From Thermotalea metallivorans (GTDB lineage Bacteria > Bacillota > Clostridia > Peptostreptococcales > Thermotaleaceae), in contig NZ_LOEE01000031.1 in the NCBI RefSeq assembly GCF_001562415.1, positions 28,529-92,528 on the forward strand: 64,000 nucleotides of DNA, in the 5' to 3' direction. The notes below the pieces were generated by a model that searched no databases, was not told the DNA's origin, and saw only the letters and a program-made list of their open reading frames with translations. Below, in pieces: positions 9,434 to 18,897 of this stretch (its first letter is position 1; each line of letters opens with the position of its first letter). The position numbers and the translations under genes are program-made.

Positions 9434-10349
9434 TCAAGCACAGAAATTAAGGGAGATTGTAAGTAATATAAAGAAACAGAATCGGCATCTTCAAAGTCAC
9501 GGGCCCGATGAGATAAGCGATCCGGGCAGGAAGGATGCCAGAGTTATAACAGTTACCAGCGGCAAAGGCGGCGTGGGCAAATCAAATTTTACCATTAACT
9601 TAGGCTTGGCCTTAAGAAAACTTGGTTTTGAGGTAACAATTCTGGATGCGGATTTAGGTCTGGCCAATATTGATGTGATCATAGGATTAATCCCGAAATA
9701 CTCCCTGGCCCACGTGATCAGGAAAGAAAAGACAATTGAGGAAATTATGGCAGAAGGACCCCAGGGGATAAAGATCATCTCCGGTGGCTCAGGATTGAGG
9801 GAACTGGTCAATCTTTCGGAGGAGCAACTCAATCATTTAATTGAAAATCTAAAAATTTTAGGGAAAACTACGGATTTTATTTTGATTGATACGGGTGCCG
9901 GCATTAATCATTCTGTACTTTCATTTGTAAAAGCTACCCATGAGGTGATTTTGGTTACTACTCCGGAACCTACGGCCATTACAGATGCCTATGCCATGAT
10001 TAAAAATATTGTGGCGGAAGATAGGGAGAAAAAAATCAGGGTGCTGATCAATCGCGTGGAAAATAATCAGGAAGGCGTAGAAATATATAATAAATTGAAT
10101 ACGGCTGCCCAGAGATTTTTAAATGTTACTCTGGAGCGGTTGGGCTACTTGTATGATGATGTGGTTGTATCGAAGTCCGTTAAATCCCAAAAACCTTTTA
10201 TTTTAAGCTATCCCAACAGTTTAATCAGTCAAGGGGTAGAATCTATTGCTTCTAGAATTATTAATGAACAAACAACGGAAATTTTCAAGGCAAGCGGCTT
10301 CAAAAAGTTTATCAACAAACTTTTTTATGGACATATGAAATCTATTTAG
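9426..10349 (+). CDS. flhG: Flagellar number regulator FlhG (MinD-like ATPase)
   Basis: This 307-residue MinD/ParA-type ATPase (YlxH in Bacillus) stimulates the FlhF GTPase and limits flagellar number. An N-terminal FlhF-activating segment (DQAQKLREIVSNIKKQ) precedes the deviant Walker A motif SGKGGVGKSNF near residue 45. The switch motif DADLGLANIDV and the Walker B-like LIDTGAG follow. The start is ATG 9426 with TAGGTGA just upstream, overlapping the end of flhF. The C-terminus looks like a short amphipathic membrane-targeting tail. Confidence 0.93.
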   Translation: MNDQAQKLREIVSNIKKQNRHLQSHGPDEISDPGRKDARVITVTSGKGGVGKSNFTINLGLALRKLGFEVTILDADLGLANIDVIIGLIPKYSLAHVIRKEKTIEEIMAEGPQGIKIISGGSGLRELVNLSEEQLNHLIENLKILGKTTDFILIDTGAGINHSVLSFVKATHEVILVTTPEPTAITDAYAMIKNIVAEDREKKIRVLINRVENNQEGVEIYNKLNTAAQRFLNVTLERLGYLYDDVVVSKSVKSQKPFILSYPNSLISQGVESIASRIINEQTTEIFKASGFKKFINKLFYGHMKSI

Positions 10350-10413
10350 ATAGGCTTCCATAGGCGAAAAGGCACAGGAATTTTTTGCAGAAGGGGGAAG
10401 AGGATGCGTACTT

Positions 10414-11079
10414 ATGAGCAGCTATGATTTGCCAAAGGTTGGTGACAGAATTGAAATAGAAAACACGCCAATTTCTAAGAGGGGTTCAGCACTGATCAGC
10501 CAGGTATTGGACAAAGTTGACGAACAGGTAATGTTTATTGCCATGCCCATTATCAATAATGTGATGGTGCCGATCCCTGTGGGGGAAATTATTCGAATCA
10601 AATATGCCCAAAAAAACGTGGGGATATTTGTATTTCGGGCGAGGGTGGTTTCTCGAAAACATAGTGAGCAGTTGGCATATATGAAAATTGAAAGGATCAG
10701 TGATGTAGAAAAAGTACAAAGGAGGGATTACTACCGGCTGGAAGTAGTATTGGATGTTCAGATGAAAATCATCAAGCCTGGCGATGCCGATCATGAAAAA
10801 ATTATCCATGGACTTAGTAAAGATATTAGTGGAGGCGGGTTAAGGGTTATCGCCAAAACAAAACTATCTGCCAATGATGTTGCGGATATTATCATAAAGA
10901 CCGGCGAAAATCCTATTCGTGCAAGGGGAAGAATCATTCGTTGCGCGTCCTATGACGGCTCCCGGGATGAATATGATGTTGCCATCATGTTCGAGAATAT
11001 CTCTGAAAGTGTAAGAACGCAAATTATATCCTTTATATTTGGCTATCAAAGAAAAATGAAGAAAAAAGGATTGGTTTAG
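10414..11079 (+). CDS. PilZ-domain c-di-GMP receptor, YcgR/MotI-like flagellar brake
   Basis: This 221-residue protein has an N-terminal YcgR-N-like beta domain (about 1-95). The C-terminal PilZ domain (about 100-215) carries both c-di-GMP motifs: the Arg-rich RRDYYR (about 103-108) and DISGGG near 135. In B. subtilis the homologue (MotI/YpfA) stops the motor when c-di-GMP rises. The gene lies between flhG and cheB inside the operon, so a motor-braking role is a fair inference. Its stop abuts the cheB start, so the two are probably coupled. Confidence 0.88.
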   Translation: MSSYDLPKVGDRIEIENTPISKRGSALISQVLDKVDEQVMFIAMPIINNVMVPIPVGEIIRIKYAQKNVGIFVFRARVVSRKHSEQLAYMKIERISDVEKVQRRDYYRLEVVLDVQMKIIKPGDADHEKIIHGLSKDISGGGLRVIAKTKLSANDVADIIIKTGENPIRARGRIIRCASYDGSRDEYDVAIMFENISESVRTQIISFIFGYQRKMKKKGLV

Positions 11080-12135
11080 ATGAAAAAACTTAACGTTCTG
11101 GTTGTGGATGATTCTGCTTTTATGAGAAAGGTCATTGCAGATATAATTCAATTGGACGATGACCTCAAGGTGATAGGCACTGCCAAAAACGGACAGGAAG
11201 CAATTGAAAAAATTAAGGAGCTTTCGCCTGATGTTGTTACGATGGATGTTGAGATGCCCGTGATGGATGGGATTACAGCACTGAAAACCATTATGGAGGA
11301 AATGCCTTTGCCTGTTTTAATGCTTAGTAGCCTAACGAAGGAAGGCGCCGATGCTACGGTGAAAGCCTTGGAACTGGGGGCTGTAGATTTTATTACAAAG
11401 CCTTCCAGTATATTTAAGATGAATACAGAGGAGATAAAGGCACAGCTTCATGAAAAGTTAAAGATGGCTTCGAAGGCAAATATGAAGTCAAAACATGTCC
11501 TGAAACCCCAAAATATTGCAACCATCAACAAAAACGCATTTGCCCAAGAAAAAAACACAAATGTAAAGTATATCGTGGCGATTGGTACTTCTACGGGAGG
11601 ACCTAGGGCTTTGCAAAGCGTAATTCCATATTTGCCGAAAAATATTCCGGCCAGCATCTTAATCGTTCAACACATGCCCCCGGGGTTTACGAAGTCATTG
11701 GCTGAAAGATTGAACAATTTATCGGAAATTGAAGTAAAAGAAGCAGAAGACGGGAGTATACTGCTACCGGGACATGCATATATTGCCCCTGGGGACTATC
11801 ATATGAAAATTATTCGATCATCCAATGTTTTTAAAATAAAGCTTACCAAAGATAGTCCGGTATCCGGGCACAGGCCTTCTGTCGATTATATGATGAATTC
11901 TCTGGCACAGTTGGAATTAAGCAATGTCATCGGCGTCATTATGACAGGCATGGGATCCGATGGGGCGGAAGGGATGAAAAACATAAAACTTCAAAAGGGC
12001 ATCACAATCGGGCAAAATGAAGAGACCTGTGTTGTATACGGGATGCCTAAATCGGCAGTTAGTTTAGGCTGTGTAGATATATTAGTTCCATTAGAGGATA
12101 TCGCAGAATCAATCATAAAAGCTGTGGGGGTGTAA
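11080..12135 (+). CDS. cheB: Chemotaxis glutamate methylesterase/deamidase CheB
   Basis: CheB (351 residues) removes methyl groups from chemoreceptors and deamidates them. The receiver domain has D10-D11 and phospho-acceptor D56. A linker (about 125-160) leads to the methylesterase domain with the triad S171 (GTSTGGP), H198 (QHMPPGFT) and D294 (GMGSDGAEG). The start codon immediately follows the PilZ gene stop. The partner methyltransferase cheR is not in the window. Confidence 0.96.
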   Translation: MKKLNVLVVDDSAFMRKVIADIIQLDDDLKVIGTAKNGQEAIEKIKELSPDVVTMDVEMPVMDGITALKTIMEEMPLPVLMLSSLTKEGADATVKALELGAVDFITKPSSIFKMNTEEIKAQLHEKLKMASKANMKSKHVLKPQNIATINKNAFAQEKNTNVKYIVAIGTSTGGPRALQSVIPYLPKNIPASILIVQHMPPGFTKSLAERLNNLSEIEVKEAEDGSILLPGHAYIAPGDYHMKIIRSSNVFKIKLTKDSPVSGHRPSVDYMMNSLAQLELSNVIGVIMTGMGSDGAEGMKNIKLQKGITIGQNEETCVVYGMPKSAVSLGCVDILVPLEDIAESIIKAVGV

Positions 12136-12139
12136 ATTT

Positions 12140-14164
12140 ATGGACATGAGCCAATATCTAGAAATATTTATTGAAGAATCCAAAGAGCATCTGCAAAACA
12201 TGAATCAAAGCCTATTGGATCTCGAGAATGATCATAGAGATGGAAATCTTTTGAATGAAATTTTTAGAGTTGCCCATACCCTGAAAGGCATGTCAAGTAC
12301 TATGGGGTTTCACAAGATTGCAATGCTGACCCATGAAATGGAAAATGTACTGCAGTCTTTAAGGAATCGTGAGCTTCAAATTTCTGAAAACATTATCGAT
12401 GTCCTCTTTGAGTGTCTGGATACACTGGAAGAATATATCGGGGAAGTTGAAAAAACAGGGGATGAAGGAGACGGGGATTCCCGCCATTTAATTCAAAAAC
12501 TGAATCAGATCATGTCGGAAGACGAGGAAACGGAAAATAATGGGATACAAACCCAACCTTTCGATACTTCTTCCGTGCATGATGAAATTGGTATTGAAGT
12601 TGAAGATTTTTCAAAAAGTGCAATTGAAAAGGCATCCCGGGAAGGATACCATTGCTTTAAATTAAAAATTGTATTGAATCCTAATTGCATGCTGAAATCG
12701 GCAAGGGCCTTTATTGTTTTCAATACCCTGGAAAGAGACTGTGAAATTATTAAATCAAGTCCTTCCGTAGAGGATATAGAAGATGAAAATTTTGATTTGT
12801 CCTTTGAATTGATCGTTATTACACAACTGTCAATGGAAGATATAAAAAAGGAAATATTATCGATTTCTGAAATTGAAGAAGTGCATATTGAACCTATTTT
12901 GGTGAAATTAAAAGAAGAAAGAAAAGACGCCATTGCAGAACAGTATCACGTGGATGGACATGAGGAGCAGGAAGAATCCCCGGATGAAAAAAAGATGGCA
13001 AAATCGAAAAAACCTAAGGTAGGAAAGACTGTAAGGGTAGATATTGACCGTCTGGACAACTTGATGAATCTTGTAAGTGAATTGATTATTATCAAGACAA
13101 GACTGGAAGATATTGACGATTCAGGGAAAAAGCATAATATGAATGAGGCCATCGAATATTTGGAGCGAATTACCACCAGTCTTCATGATGCGGTCATGAA
13201 GGTCCGCATGGTTCCCATTGAAAGGGTCTTTAACAGATTCCCCAGAATGGTCAGAGACTTATCCAAGGAATTAGGAAAAGAGATAGAATTATTCATGTCC
13301 GGTGAGGAGACGGAAGTAGACAGGACTGTGATAGATGAAATAGGAGATCCGTTGATTCATTTGATTCGAAATTCCATAGACCATGGCATTGAGGAACCTG
13401 AAATCAGAAGGGCCAGCGGCAAACCTGAGTTTGGAACGGTGAAGCTTGTAGCTTACCCAGACGGAAACAGTGTTGTGATTGAAGTGGAAGATGACGGGCA
13501 AGGGATTCATATCGAAAAAGTAAAAAATAAAGCTGTCCAGAAGGGACTATTAACAAAAGAACAGGCTGAAAATCTGGATGATAAGGAGGCTGTAAACCTG
13601 TTGTTCAGCCCTGGTTTTAGCACAGCCGATAAGATTTCGGACATCTCCGGCAGAGGCGTCGGTTTAGATGTGGTGAAAACAAAAATTGAATCCCTTGGCG
13701 GCGTTGTGGAAGTCCAGACGCTCAAATCCAAAGGAAGCAAGTTTATTATTCGATTGCCTTTGACATTAGCCATTATTCAAGCTTTATTGGTAAATGTGGG
13801 CGTGGAGAAATATGCCATTCCTTTGAATGGGATTAAGGAAATTATTACCATGAAGGCTTCCAGTATCCGAAAAGTTCAAAACCAAGAGGTTGTACTTTAT
13901 CGAAATACGACGCTGCCAATTCTAAGAATGAATCGAATATTGCAAGTACCTGCATCCAATCACGAGAAAGAAGATTTAACCGTGGTGGTGGTCAGAAAAG
14001 GGGAAAAAACGGCGGGATTTATTGTTGATAACTTAATAGGACAGCAGGAAATTGTTATCAAATCATTAGGAAAGTTCCTCTCAGGCATAAAAGTTATTGC
14101 TGGGGCAACAATCCTGGGCAATGGACAGGTGGCACTCATCGTTGATACAAACTCACTTTTTTAA
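12140..14164 (+). CDS. cheA: Chemotaxis histidine kinase CheA
   Basis: CheA (674 residues) is the receptor-coupled kinase for CheY and CheB. The P1 HPt domain carries the phospho-histidine H46 in VAHTLKGM. A P2-like region (about 150-260) and a charged linker follow. P3 dimerization helices lie near 295-360. The P4 ATPase has an N box (LIRNSIDHGIE), G1 (DDGQGI) and G2 (GRGVGLDVVK). The P5 CheW-like domain ends the protein. It lies 4 bases after cheB and upstream of cheW. Confidence 0.97.
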   Translation: MDMSQYLEIFIEESKEHLQNMNQSLLDLENDHRDGNLLNEIFRVAHTLKGMSSTMGFHKIAMLTHEMENVLQSLRNRELQISENIIDVLFECLDTLEEYIGEVEKTGDEGDGDSRHLIQKLNQIMSEDEETENNGIQTQPFDTSSVHDEIGIEVEDFSKSAIEKASREGYHCFKLKIVLNPNCMLKSARAFIVFNTLERDCEIIKSSPSVEDIEDENFDLSFELIVITQLSMEDIKKEILSISEIEEVHIEPILVKLKEERKDAIAEQYHVDGHEEQEESPDEKKMAKSKKPKVGKTVRVDIDRLDNLMNLVSELIIIKTRLEDIDDSGKKHNMNEAIEYLERITTSLHDAVMKVRMVPIERVFNRFPRMVRDLSKELGKEIELFMSGEETEVDRTVIDEIGDPLIHLIRNSIDHGIEEPEIRRASGKPEFGTVKLVAYPDGNSVVIEVEDDGQGIHIEKVKNKAVQKGLLTKEQAENLDDKEAVNLLFSPGFSTADKISDISGRGVGLDVVKTKIESLGGVVEVQTLKSKGSKFIIRLPLTLAIIQALLVNVGVEKYAIPLNGIKEIITMKASSIRKVQNQEVVLYRNTTLPILRMNRILQVPASNHEKEDLTVVVVRKGEKTAGFIVDNLIGQQEIVIKSLGKFLSGIKVIAGATILGNGQVALIVDTNSLF

Positions 14165-14196
14165 AATAGAATCCTGGGTAAAAGGGGAGAAGATAT

Positions 14197-14661
14197 ATGG
14201 AAAACAAAGTAGGTGCATCAGAAAATCAATATGTATTATTTCAACTGGATAATGAATACTATGGCATTGATATCCTTCAAGTGGAAACCATTGAAAGGGT
14301 GATGGATATTACAAGGGTACCCCATGCCTTAGATTATGTACAAGGTGTGATTAACTTAAGGGGAGAAGTTGTACCGGTGGTTAACTTGAGAAAGAGATTC
14401 AATCTGCCCGAAGTATCTGTCAACGATGAATCCAGAATCATTATTGTCTCTGTAGAAGATATTGTTGTGGGTCTATTGGTGGATGCATCTTCAGAAGTTT
14501 TGCAATTAAGCAGCGATGAAATTGATGATGCCTCCAATATTGCTGACAACACAGGAAATGGGTTTGTGAAAGGAATCGGCAAAAATGGTCATCGGATGAT
14601 TATATTGCTTGATCTGAAAAAGGTGTTGGATATCGCTGAACATAGTGACCCTATGGAATAA
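14197..14661 (+). CDS. cheW: Chemotaxis coupling protein CheW
   Basis: This 154-residue protein is a single CheW domain linking CheA to chemoreceptors. Typical elements are YVLFQLDNEYYGIDILQVETI near the start and the conserved VINLRGEVVPVVNLRKRF near residues 50-67. The C-terminal strand has GHRMIILLDLKKVL. It follows cheA by 32 bases, with AAAGGGGAGAAG upstream of the ATG. Confidence 0.96.
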   Translation: MENKVGASENQYVLFQLDNEYYGIDILQVETIERVMDITRVPHALDYVQGVINLRGEVVPVVNLRKRFNLPEVSVNDESRIIIVSVEDIVVGLLVDASSEVLQLSSDEIDDASNIADNTGNGFVKGIGKNGHRMIILLDLKKVLDIAEHSDPME

Positions 14662-14678
14662 AGAAGGGAGAGTGGCCC

Positions 14679-15296
14679 ATGGGTATTTCAATTGAAGAGC
14701 TGAATAGCATGCAAATTGACGTATTAAAGGAAATCGGAAATATTGGTGCCGGCAATGCAGCAACTGCCCTTGCAAAGATGTTGGATCGAAAAATTGATAT
14801 GAATGTCCCGAAAGTAGAAATTTTGGAATTTAAAGAAGTAGCAGAACTCCTAGGGGGGGCCGAAGTGCCTGTTTGCGGCATTTATTTCCGCGTAGAGGGA
14901 GATATCAGCGGAAGTATTATGTTTTTGCTGCCTTTAAAATCGTCTAAGGTTTTAGCCAATATGATTATGCTGAAGGAAGATGAATCGGAAATATTTGATG
15001 AAATTGATCAATCGGCCTTGCAGGAAATAGGAAACATACTATCAGGTTCCTATGTTTCTTCCCTTTCTTCATTGACAGGATTAAGTATAAAGATATCAAT
15101 TCCTTCCCTGGCCATCGATATGGCAGGTGCTATTTTAAGCGTACCCATCATTCAATTTGGACAAGTAGGAGATCATGTTTTGCTCATTGAAACAGAATTT
15201 CATGAGGACAAAAATGATGTCAAAGGATTTTTCTTCTTAATACCTGATGCCGAGTCATTTGAAATTCTATTGAAAAGCTTGGGTGTATTACAATGA
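14679..15296 (+). CDS. cheC: CheY-P phosphatase CheC
   Basis: CheC (205 residues) has two phosphatase half-sites, EIGNIGAGNAATALAKM (near 16-32) and QEIGNILSGSYVSSLSSL (near 112-130). Each keeps the key Glu and Asn. CheC dephosphorylates CheY-P and is stimulated by CheD. Its last bases overlap the cheD start by 4, consistent with production of the CheC-CheD pair together. Confidence 0.95.
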   Translation: MGISIEELNSMQIDVLKEIGNIGAGNAATALAKMLDRKIDMNVPKVEILEFKEVAELLGGAEVPVCGIYFRVEGDISGSIMFLLPLKSSKVLANMIMLKEDESEIFDEIDQSALQEIGNILSGSYVSSLSSLTGLSIKISIPSLAIDMAGAILSVPIIQFGQVGDHVLLIETEFHEDKNDVKGFFFLIPDAESFEILLKSLGVLQ

Positions 15297-15781
15297 CCGC
15301 GGGAATCATAAAGGTTGGAATGGCAGATTTCAATGTGACAAAACATCCGGGAGTATTAACGACCTTGGGATTGGGGTCTTGTGTAGGAATCACCCTCTAT
15401 GACCCTTTGACAAAGGTATGCGGACTTGTTCATATTATGTTGCCTTCCAGCAAAGCCATTAAAAACAACAGCAATTTGGCTAAGTTTGCCGACACAGGTA
15501 TCCCATTGCTTTTAGAAGAGGTATTGAAGTTAGGTGCCAGTAAATCCAGACTTGTCAGTAAAATTGCCGGTGGGGCACAGATGTTTTCTTTTTCAAATAA
15601 AAACGATATCATGAAGATTGGGGAAAGAAATGTACAGGCCACCAAAGAGGTTTTGGGCGAGTTGAAGATTCCAATTATAGCAGAGGATACGGGGGGCAAT
15701 TTTGGCAGAACCATAGAACTTTACTCTGATACAGGAATACTTCTTGTAAAAACCATAGGCCATGGAATGAAACAAATATGA
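15293..15781 (+). CDS. cheD: Chemoreceptor glutamine deamidase CheD
   Basis: This 162-residue CheD has the catalytic Cys in GLGSCVGITLYDP (near 27) and the His in GLVHIMLP (near 45). The remainder contains the family strand GGAQMF and the C-terminal ELYSDTGILLVK. CheD deamidates receptor glutamines and binds CheC, forming the adaptation feedback typical of Bacillus-type chemotaxis. The ATG overlaps the cheC stop. Confidence 0.95.
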   Translation: MTAGIIKVGMADFNVTKHPGVLTTLGLGSCVGITLYDPLTKVCGLVHIMLPSSKAIKNNSNLAKFADTGIPLLLEEVLKLGASKSRLVSKIAGGAQMFSFSNKNDIMKIGERNVQATKEVLGELKIPIIAEDTGGNFGRTIELYSDTGILLVKTIGHGMKQI

Positions 15782-15794
15782 ATGGAGTTATTAT

Positions 15795-16151
15795 ATGGAG
15801 ATCTTAAGAAAAATACCCTATATTTTGCTGTTTTTATCTATTTTTATCAGTACATTGGTCGGGATGCTGGCAAATATAACTTTTCTTTCATTTTTAAAAA
15901 GAACCATCCTGTTTTATGTAGTAATATTTTTAGGATCTTATATGGGTGTATCCAATGTATTGAAAGCAAAAATAACACAGAATACGGCTAAAGACAGTTC
16001 TGTACAACAGATAGACCTTATTATTCCCTCTGAACAACCGGAATTATATAACAAAAAAGATGACGAACAAACAGATTTTATACCGATAGACTTTAAGAAT
16101 TATGATACAAATTATTCTTCGAAACCTTATGGGAAAACCAATGGGTCTTAA
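15795..16151 (+). CDS. Small membrane protein of unknown function in the che operon
   Basis: This 118-residue protein has two predicted membrane helices (about 8-28 and 37-55). A hydrophilic tail rich in Asp, Gln and Tyr follows. I recognise no family motif. It sits between cheD and sigD with a GGAG site 8 bases before the ATG and short gaps on both sides, so it is almost certainly co-transcribed with motility genes. A motility-linked envelope role is only an inference from position. Confidence 0.7.
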   Translation: MEILRKIPYILLFLSIFISTLVGMLANITFLSFLKRTILFYVVIFLGSYMGVSNVLKAKITQNTAKDSSVQQIDLIIPSEQPELYNKKDDEQTDFIPIDFKNYDTNYSSKPYGKTNGS

Positions 16152-16165
16152 GGGGGAATAGAGTT

Positions 16166-16900
16166 ATGTCGAATCATCGTTTATGGGATCAATATACCAA
16201 AACGAAAGATAAATCCATTAAGGATCAATTGATCTTGTCCTACATCGATTTTGTGAAGATCGTTGCAGGGAGACTATATAATAATTATGGAAACCAGATA
16301 GAGTTTGAGGATCTTGTCAGCTATGGCATATTTGGACTCTTGGATGCAATCGATAAATTTGACCCGGGAAAAAATGTAAAATTTGAAACCTATGCATATA
16401 TCCGAATCAGGGGGGCGATTATCGATCAATTGAGAAATCTAGATTGGATTCCCAGGTCTGTCAGGCAAAAATACAAAAAATTAGAAGATGCTTACAAGTC
16501 CATTGAAAATCAAAGGGGAAGAAGTGCGGATGACGAAGAAGTTGCAGCAATACTGGGAATTTCTTTAGATGAGCTGAATGAAATGTTAGCGGATGTTCAT
16601 TCTTTTACCGTCGTCTCCTTGGAAGAAAAAATTTTAAATAATGCAAACTTTTCTGTCATTGATGACGATATAAATAATGAGCCGCAACAATATTTTGAAA
16701 AGGAGGAGATGAAACGGATTTTAATTGAATCGATCAATAGCCTTCCCGAGAGGGAAAGGAAAATTATCAGTTTATACTACTACTCAGAATTGACTTATAA
16801 AGAAATATCTCACATTATGGGGATATCAGAATCAAGGATTTCACAATTGCATACGAAGGCAATCATGCGACTGAAGGCAAAATTGGAAAAAACAGGTTAA
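16166..16900 (+). CDS. sigD: Flagellar/motility sigma factor SigD (FliA/WhiG family)
   Basis: This 244-residue sigma factor drives late flagellar and chemotaxis genes. Region 2 has the FliA-type VSYGIFGLLDAIDKFD and KFETYAYIRIRGAIIDQLR, with DWIPRSVRQ marking the 2.4/3 border. Region 4 contains LPERERKIISLYYYSELTYKEI and an HTH (IMGISESRISQLHTKA). Its place near the distal end of the operon matches B. subtilis, where operon position limits SigD level. The anti-sigma gene flgM is not here. Confidence 0.95.
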   Translation: MSNHRLWDQYTKTKDKSIKDQLILSYIDFVKIVAGRLYNNYGNQIEFEDLVSYGIFGLLDAIDKFDPGKNVKFETYAYIRIRGAIIDQLRNLDWIPRSVRQKYKKLEDAYKSIENQRGRSADDEEVAAILGISLDELNEMLADVHSFTVVSLEEKILNNANFSVIDDDINNEPQQYFEKEEMKRILIESINSLPERERKIISLYYYSELTYKEISHIMGISESRISQLHTKAIMRLKAKLEKTG

Positions 16901-16924
16901 TTCATAAAAAGGTGGTGATTGCAA

Positions 16925-18529
16925 TTGAAAAAAGAGTATATCATAACCGAGGGAAAGACTTATGAAGAAGCAGTGGAAAAGGGTTTAAAAGAACTGAACA
17001 CAACCCTAGAAAATGTGGACATTGAAGTTTTGGAAGAAGGAAAATCAATATTTCATTTCACCACAAAACATTATAAAATTCAAATAAAGAAAAAAAATAT
17101 TCAAGAAGATCCTTTAACGAAGGATGCGCTTAGGGATAGGGAGAAGGAATGCACGGATGGTCAAGTAGTGATTGAAGTGAGTAAGGATGAAATGAAGGCC
17201 TTTATGACCATGATACCGCCTGAAGGCGGAAAAATGATTACAAAGGAAGATGTAACAAATGCGCTTATTGCGGCGGATGTCGTTTATGGAATAGATTCCA
17301 TGGCAATTGAAAATGCCATTATACAAAACAACTTTCATCATAAGATTGAGGTAGCCCGGGGAAAAGAGGCAATCCATGGTTTAGATGGAACCATACAGTA
17401 TCTTTTTGATATACATGCAAAAATACAGCCTGAAATTTTAGAAGACGGATCGGTGAATTTTAAAGAACTGAATTTGATTCAGAATGTAAAAAAAGGAGAT
17501 GTACTGGCCATTAGAACCTTGCCCACAGACGGTATTGAAGGCATAACCGTAAGGGGGCGGGCATTGCCGGCAAAGCCAGGAAAGCCTGTGCATTTTAAAA
17601 GGGGAAAAAATGTAGTGGAAAGTCCCGACGGACTGCAACTGATTGCAGATGCAAACGGACAAGTAAAACTGTTGGACGATAAGGTGACGGTCCTGCAAGT
17701 CTGTGAAATCAACGGGGATGTGGATAATTCAACGGGGAATATCCATTTTAACGGAAAAGTGATAGTAAAAGGAAATGTGGCAACGGGTTTTGAAATCCAT
17801 TGTGATGGAGATGTGGAAGTATATGGTGTAGTCGAAGGAGCTATGATTCATGCGGAAGGGAATATTATATTGCACAAGGGAATCCAGGGAAATAACAGCG
17901 GCAGGTTATTCAGCAGGCAAGACATTATTGCCCGCTATATGGAAAATTGTTATGCCAAGGCCTATGGCAATATTCAGGCGGAGGTAGTGATGCACTGCAA
18001 ATTGGAATCGAAAGGGCAGGTCATTGTTACAGGCAAGAAGGGATTGATTGTAGGGGGGGAAATAAGAGCAAATCAGGATATTTCCGCAAAAATTATAGGG
18101 TCCAGTATGGCGACGGCAACGAAGCTGGAAGTAGGCATCGACCCTGAAATGAAAGAACGATATGATCATCTGAAAGAAGAAATGGATCATTTGACGAAAA
18201 ATATGGATCATGTAAACAAGGCCATTGATTTACTGACAAAAATGGCTAAGATTGCTGCCCTTCCTCCCGACAAGGAAGAGATATTGAGAAAATCGCTGAA
18301 TACCAAACAATATTTAGAAGTGAAAATAGAAAGTGTCAGCCAGGAGCTTGTCAATTTGAAGCAGATCCTTCAGTCTTTGTCCAATGGAAGAATTCATGCT
18401 GAAAATGTTATTTATCCCGGAGTAAAGATTTCTATTGGAAATTCCTTTTATTATGTGAGGGATGAAATTCAACGGGCCACCATTCTTCGGGAAGATGGTG
18501 AGATCAAAATCATCCCCTATTTGAAATAA
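16925..18529 (+). CDS. FapA-like (DUF342) polymer-sensing protein
   Basis: This 534-residue protein starts with a Jag-N/KH-like domain (ITEGKTYEEAVEKGLKEL). A FapA/DUF342 beta-helix core follows (about 190-400), with repeated short strands such as DVEVYGVVEGAMIHAEGNIIL. A coiled-coil segment (about 405-485) comes next. DUF342 proteins occur in Gram-positive flagellar loci but their mechanism is unclear. I use TTG 16925, spaced 7 bases from AAAGGTGGTG. A TTG at 16919 would leave almost no spacing. Membership is clear, function is not. Confidence 0.82.
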   Translation: MKKEYIITEGKTYEEAVEKGLKELNTTLENVDIEVLEEGKSIFHFTTKHYKIQIKKKNIQEDPLTKDALRDREKECTDGQVVIEVSKDEMKAFMTMIPPEGGKMITKEDVTNALIAADVVYGIDSMAIENAIIQNNFHHKIEVARGKEAIHGLDGTIQYLFDIHAKIQPEILEDGSVNFKELNLIQNVKKGDVLAIRTLPTDGIEGITVRGRALPAKPGKPVHFKRGKNVVESPDGLQLIADANGQVKLLDDKVTVLQVCEINGDVDNSTGNIHFNGKVIVKGNVATGFEIHCDGDVEVYGVVEGAMIHAEGNIILHKGIQGNNSGRLFSRQDIIARYMENCYAKAYGNIQAEVVMHCKLESKGQVIVTGKKGLIVGGEIRANQDISAKIIGSSMATATKLEVGIDPEMKERYDHLKEEMDHLTKNMDHVNKAIDLLTKMAKIAALPPDKEEILRKSLNTKQYLEVKIESVSQELVNLKQILQSLSNGRIHAENVIYPGVKISIGNSFYYVRDEIQRATILREDGEIKIIPYLK

Positions 18530-18550
18530 AAAAAAGAGGGTGGAATATGT

Positions 18551-18883
18551 ATGGCTATCAGACCCGTAGACCTTCAACCAATGATTCCTAAAAATATCAG
18601 ACTATCTCAAGAAAATCAATGGCTAAATAATAAAGAAAGAATGGAACATCAACACCTTGTCATGGCGGACAAAAAAAATGTTGAAAATCAGCTTCAAAGA
18701 GTCAATGCCTTTGAGAAAAAAGATCATCCCCAAATTAAAAACCAAGAGGGCCATAAAGGTAAACAGGGGAGAGATCATCCTTCAAAGGATGACGGCAAAC
18801 AGGAAAAGGAAGAAAAAAATTTTTTCAAAGACAGGCCAAAGTCTGCAGATGGAAAAGGTATAAAAATTGATATCACAATCTGA
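18551..18883 (+). CDS. Hydrophilic small protein of unknown function in the fla/che operon
   Basis: This 110-residue protein begins MAIRPVDLQPMIPK. It continues as a highly charged Lys/Glu/Gln-rich chain with no membrane segment or catalytic motif that I can see. Similar short, charged proteins beginning near MAIRP are found at this position in related clostridia; that is from memory and untested. It has GAGGGTGG upstream and ends where the SwrB-like gene begins. Confidence 0.65.
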   Translation: MAIRPVDLQPMIPKNIRLSQENQWLNNKERMEHQHLVMADKKNVENQLQRVNAFEKKDHPQIKNQEGHKGKQGRDHPSKDDGKQEKEEKNFFKDRPKSADGKGIKIDITI

Positions 18884-18897
18884 TGTTGGGGGTAGAA

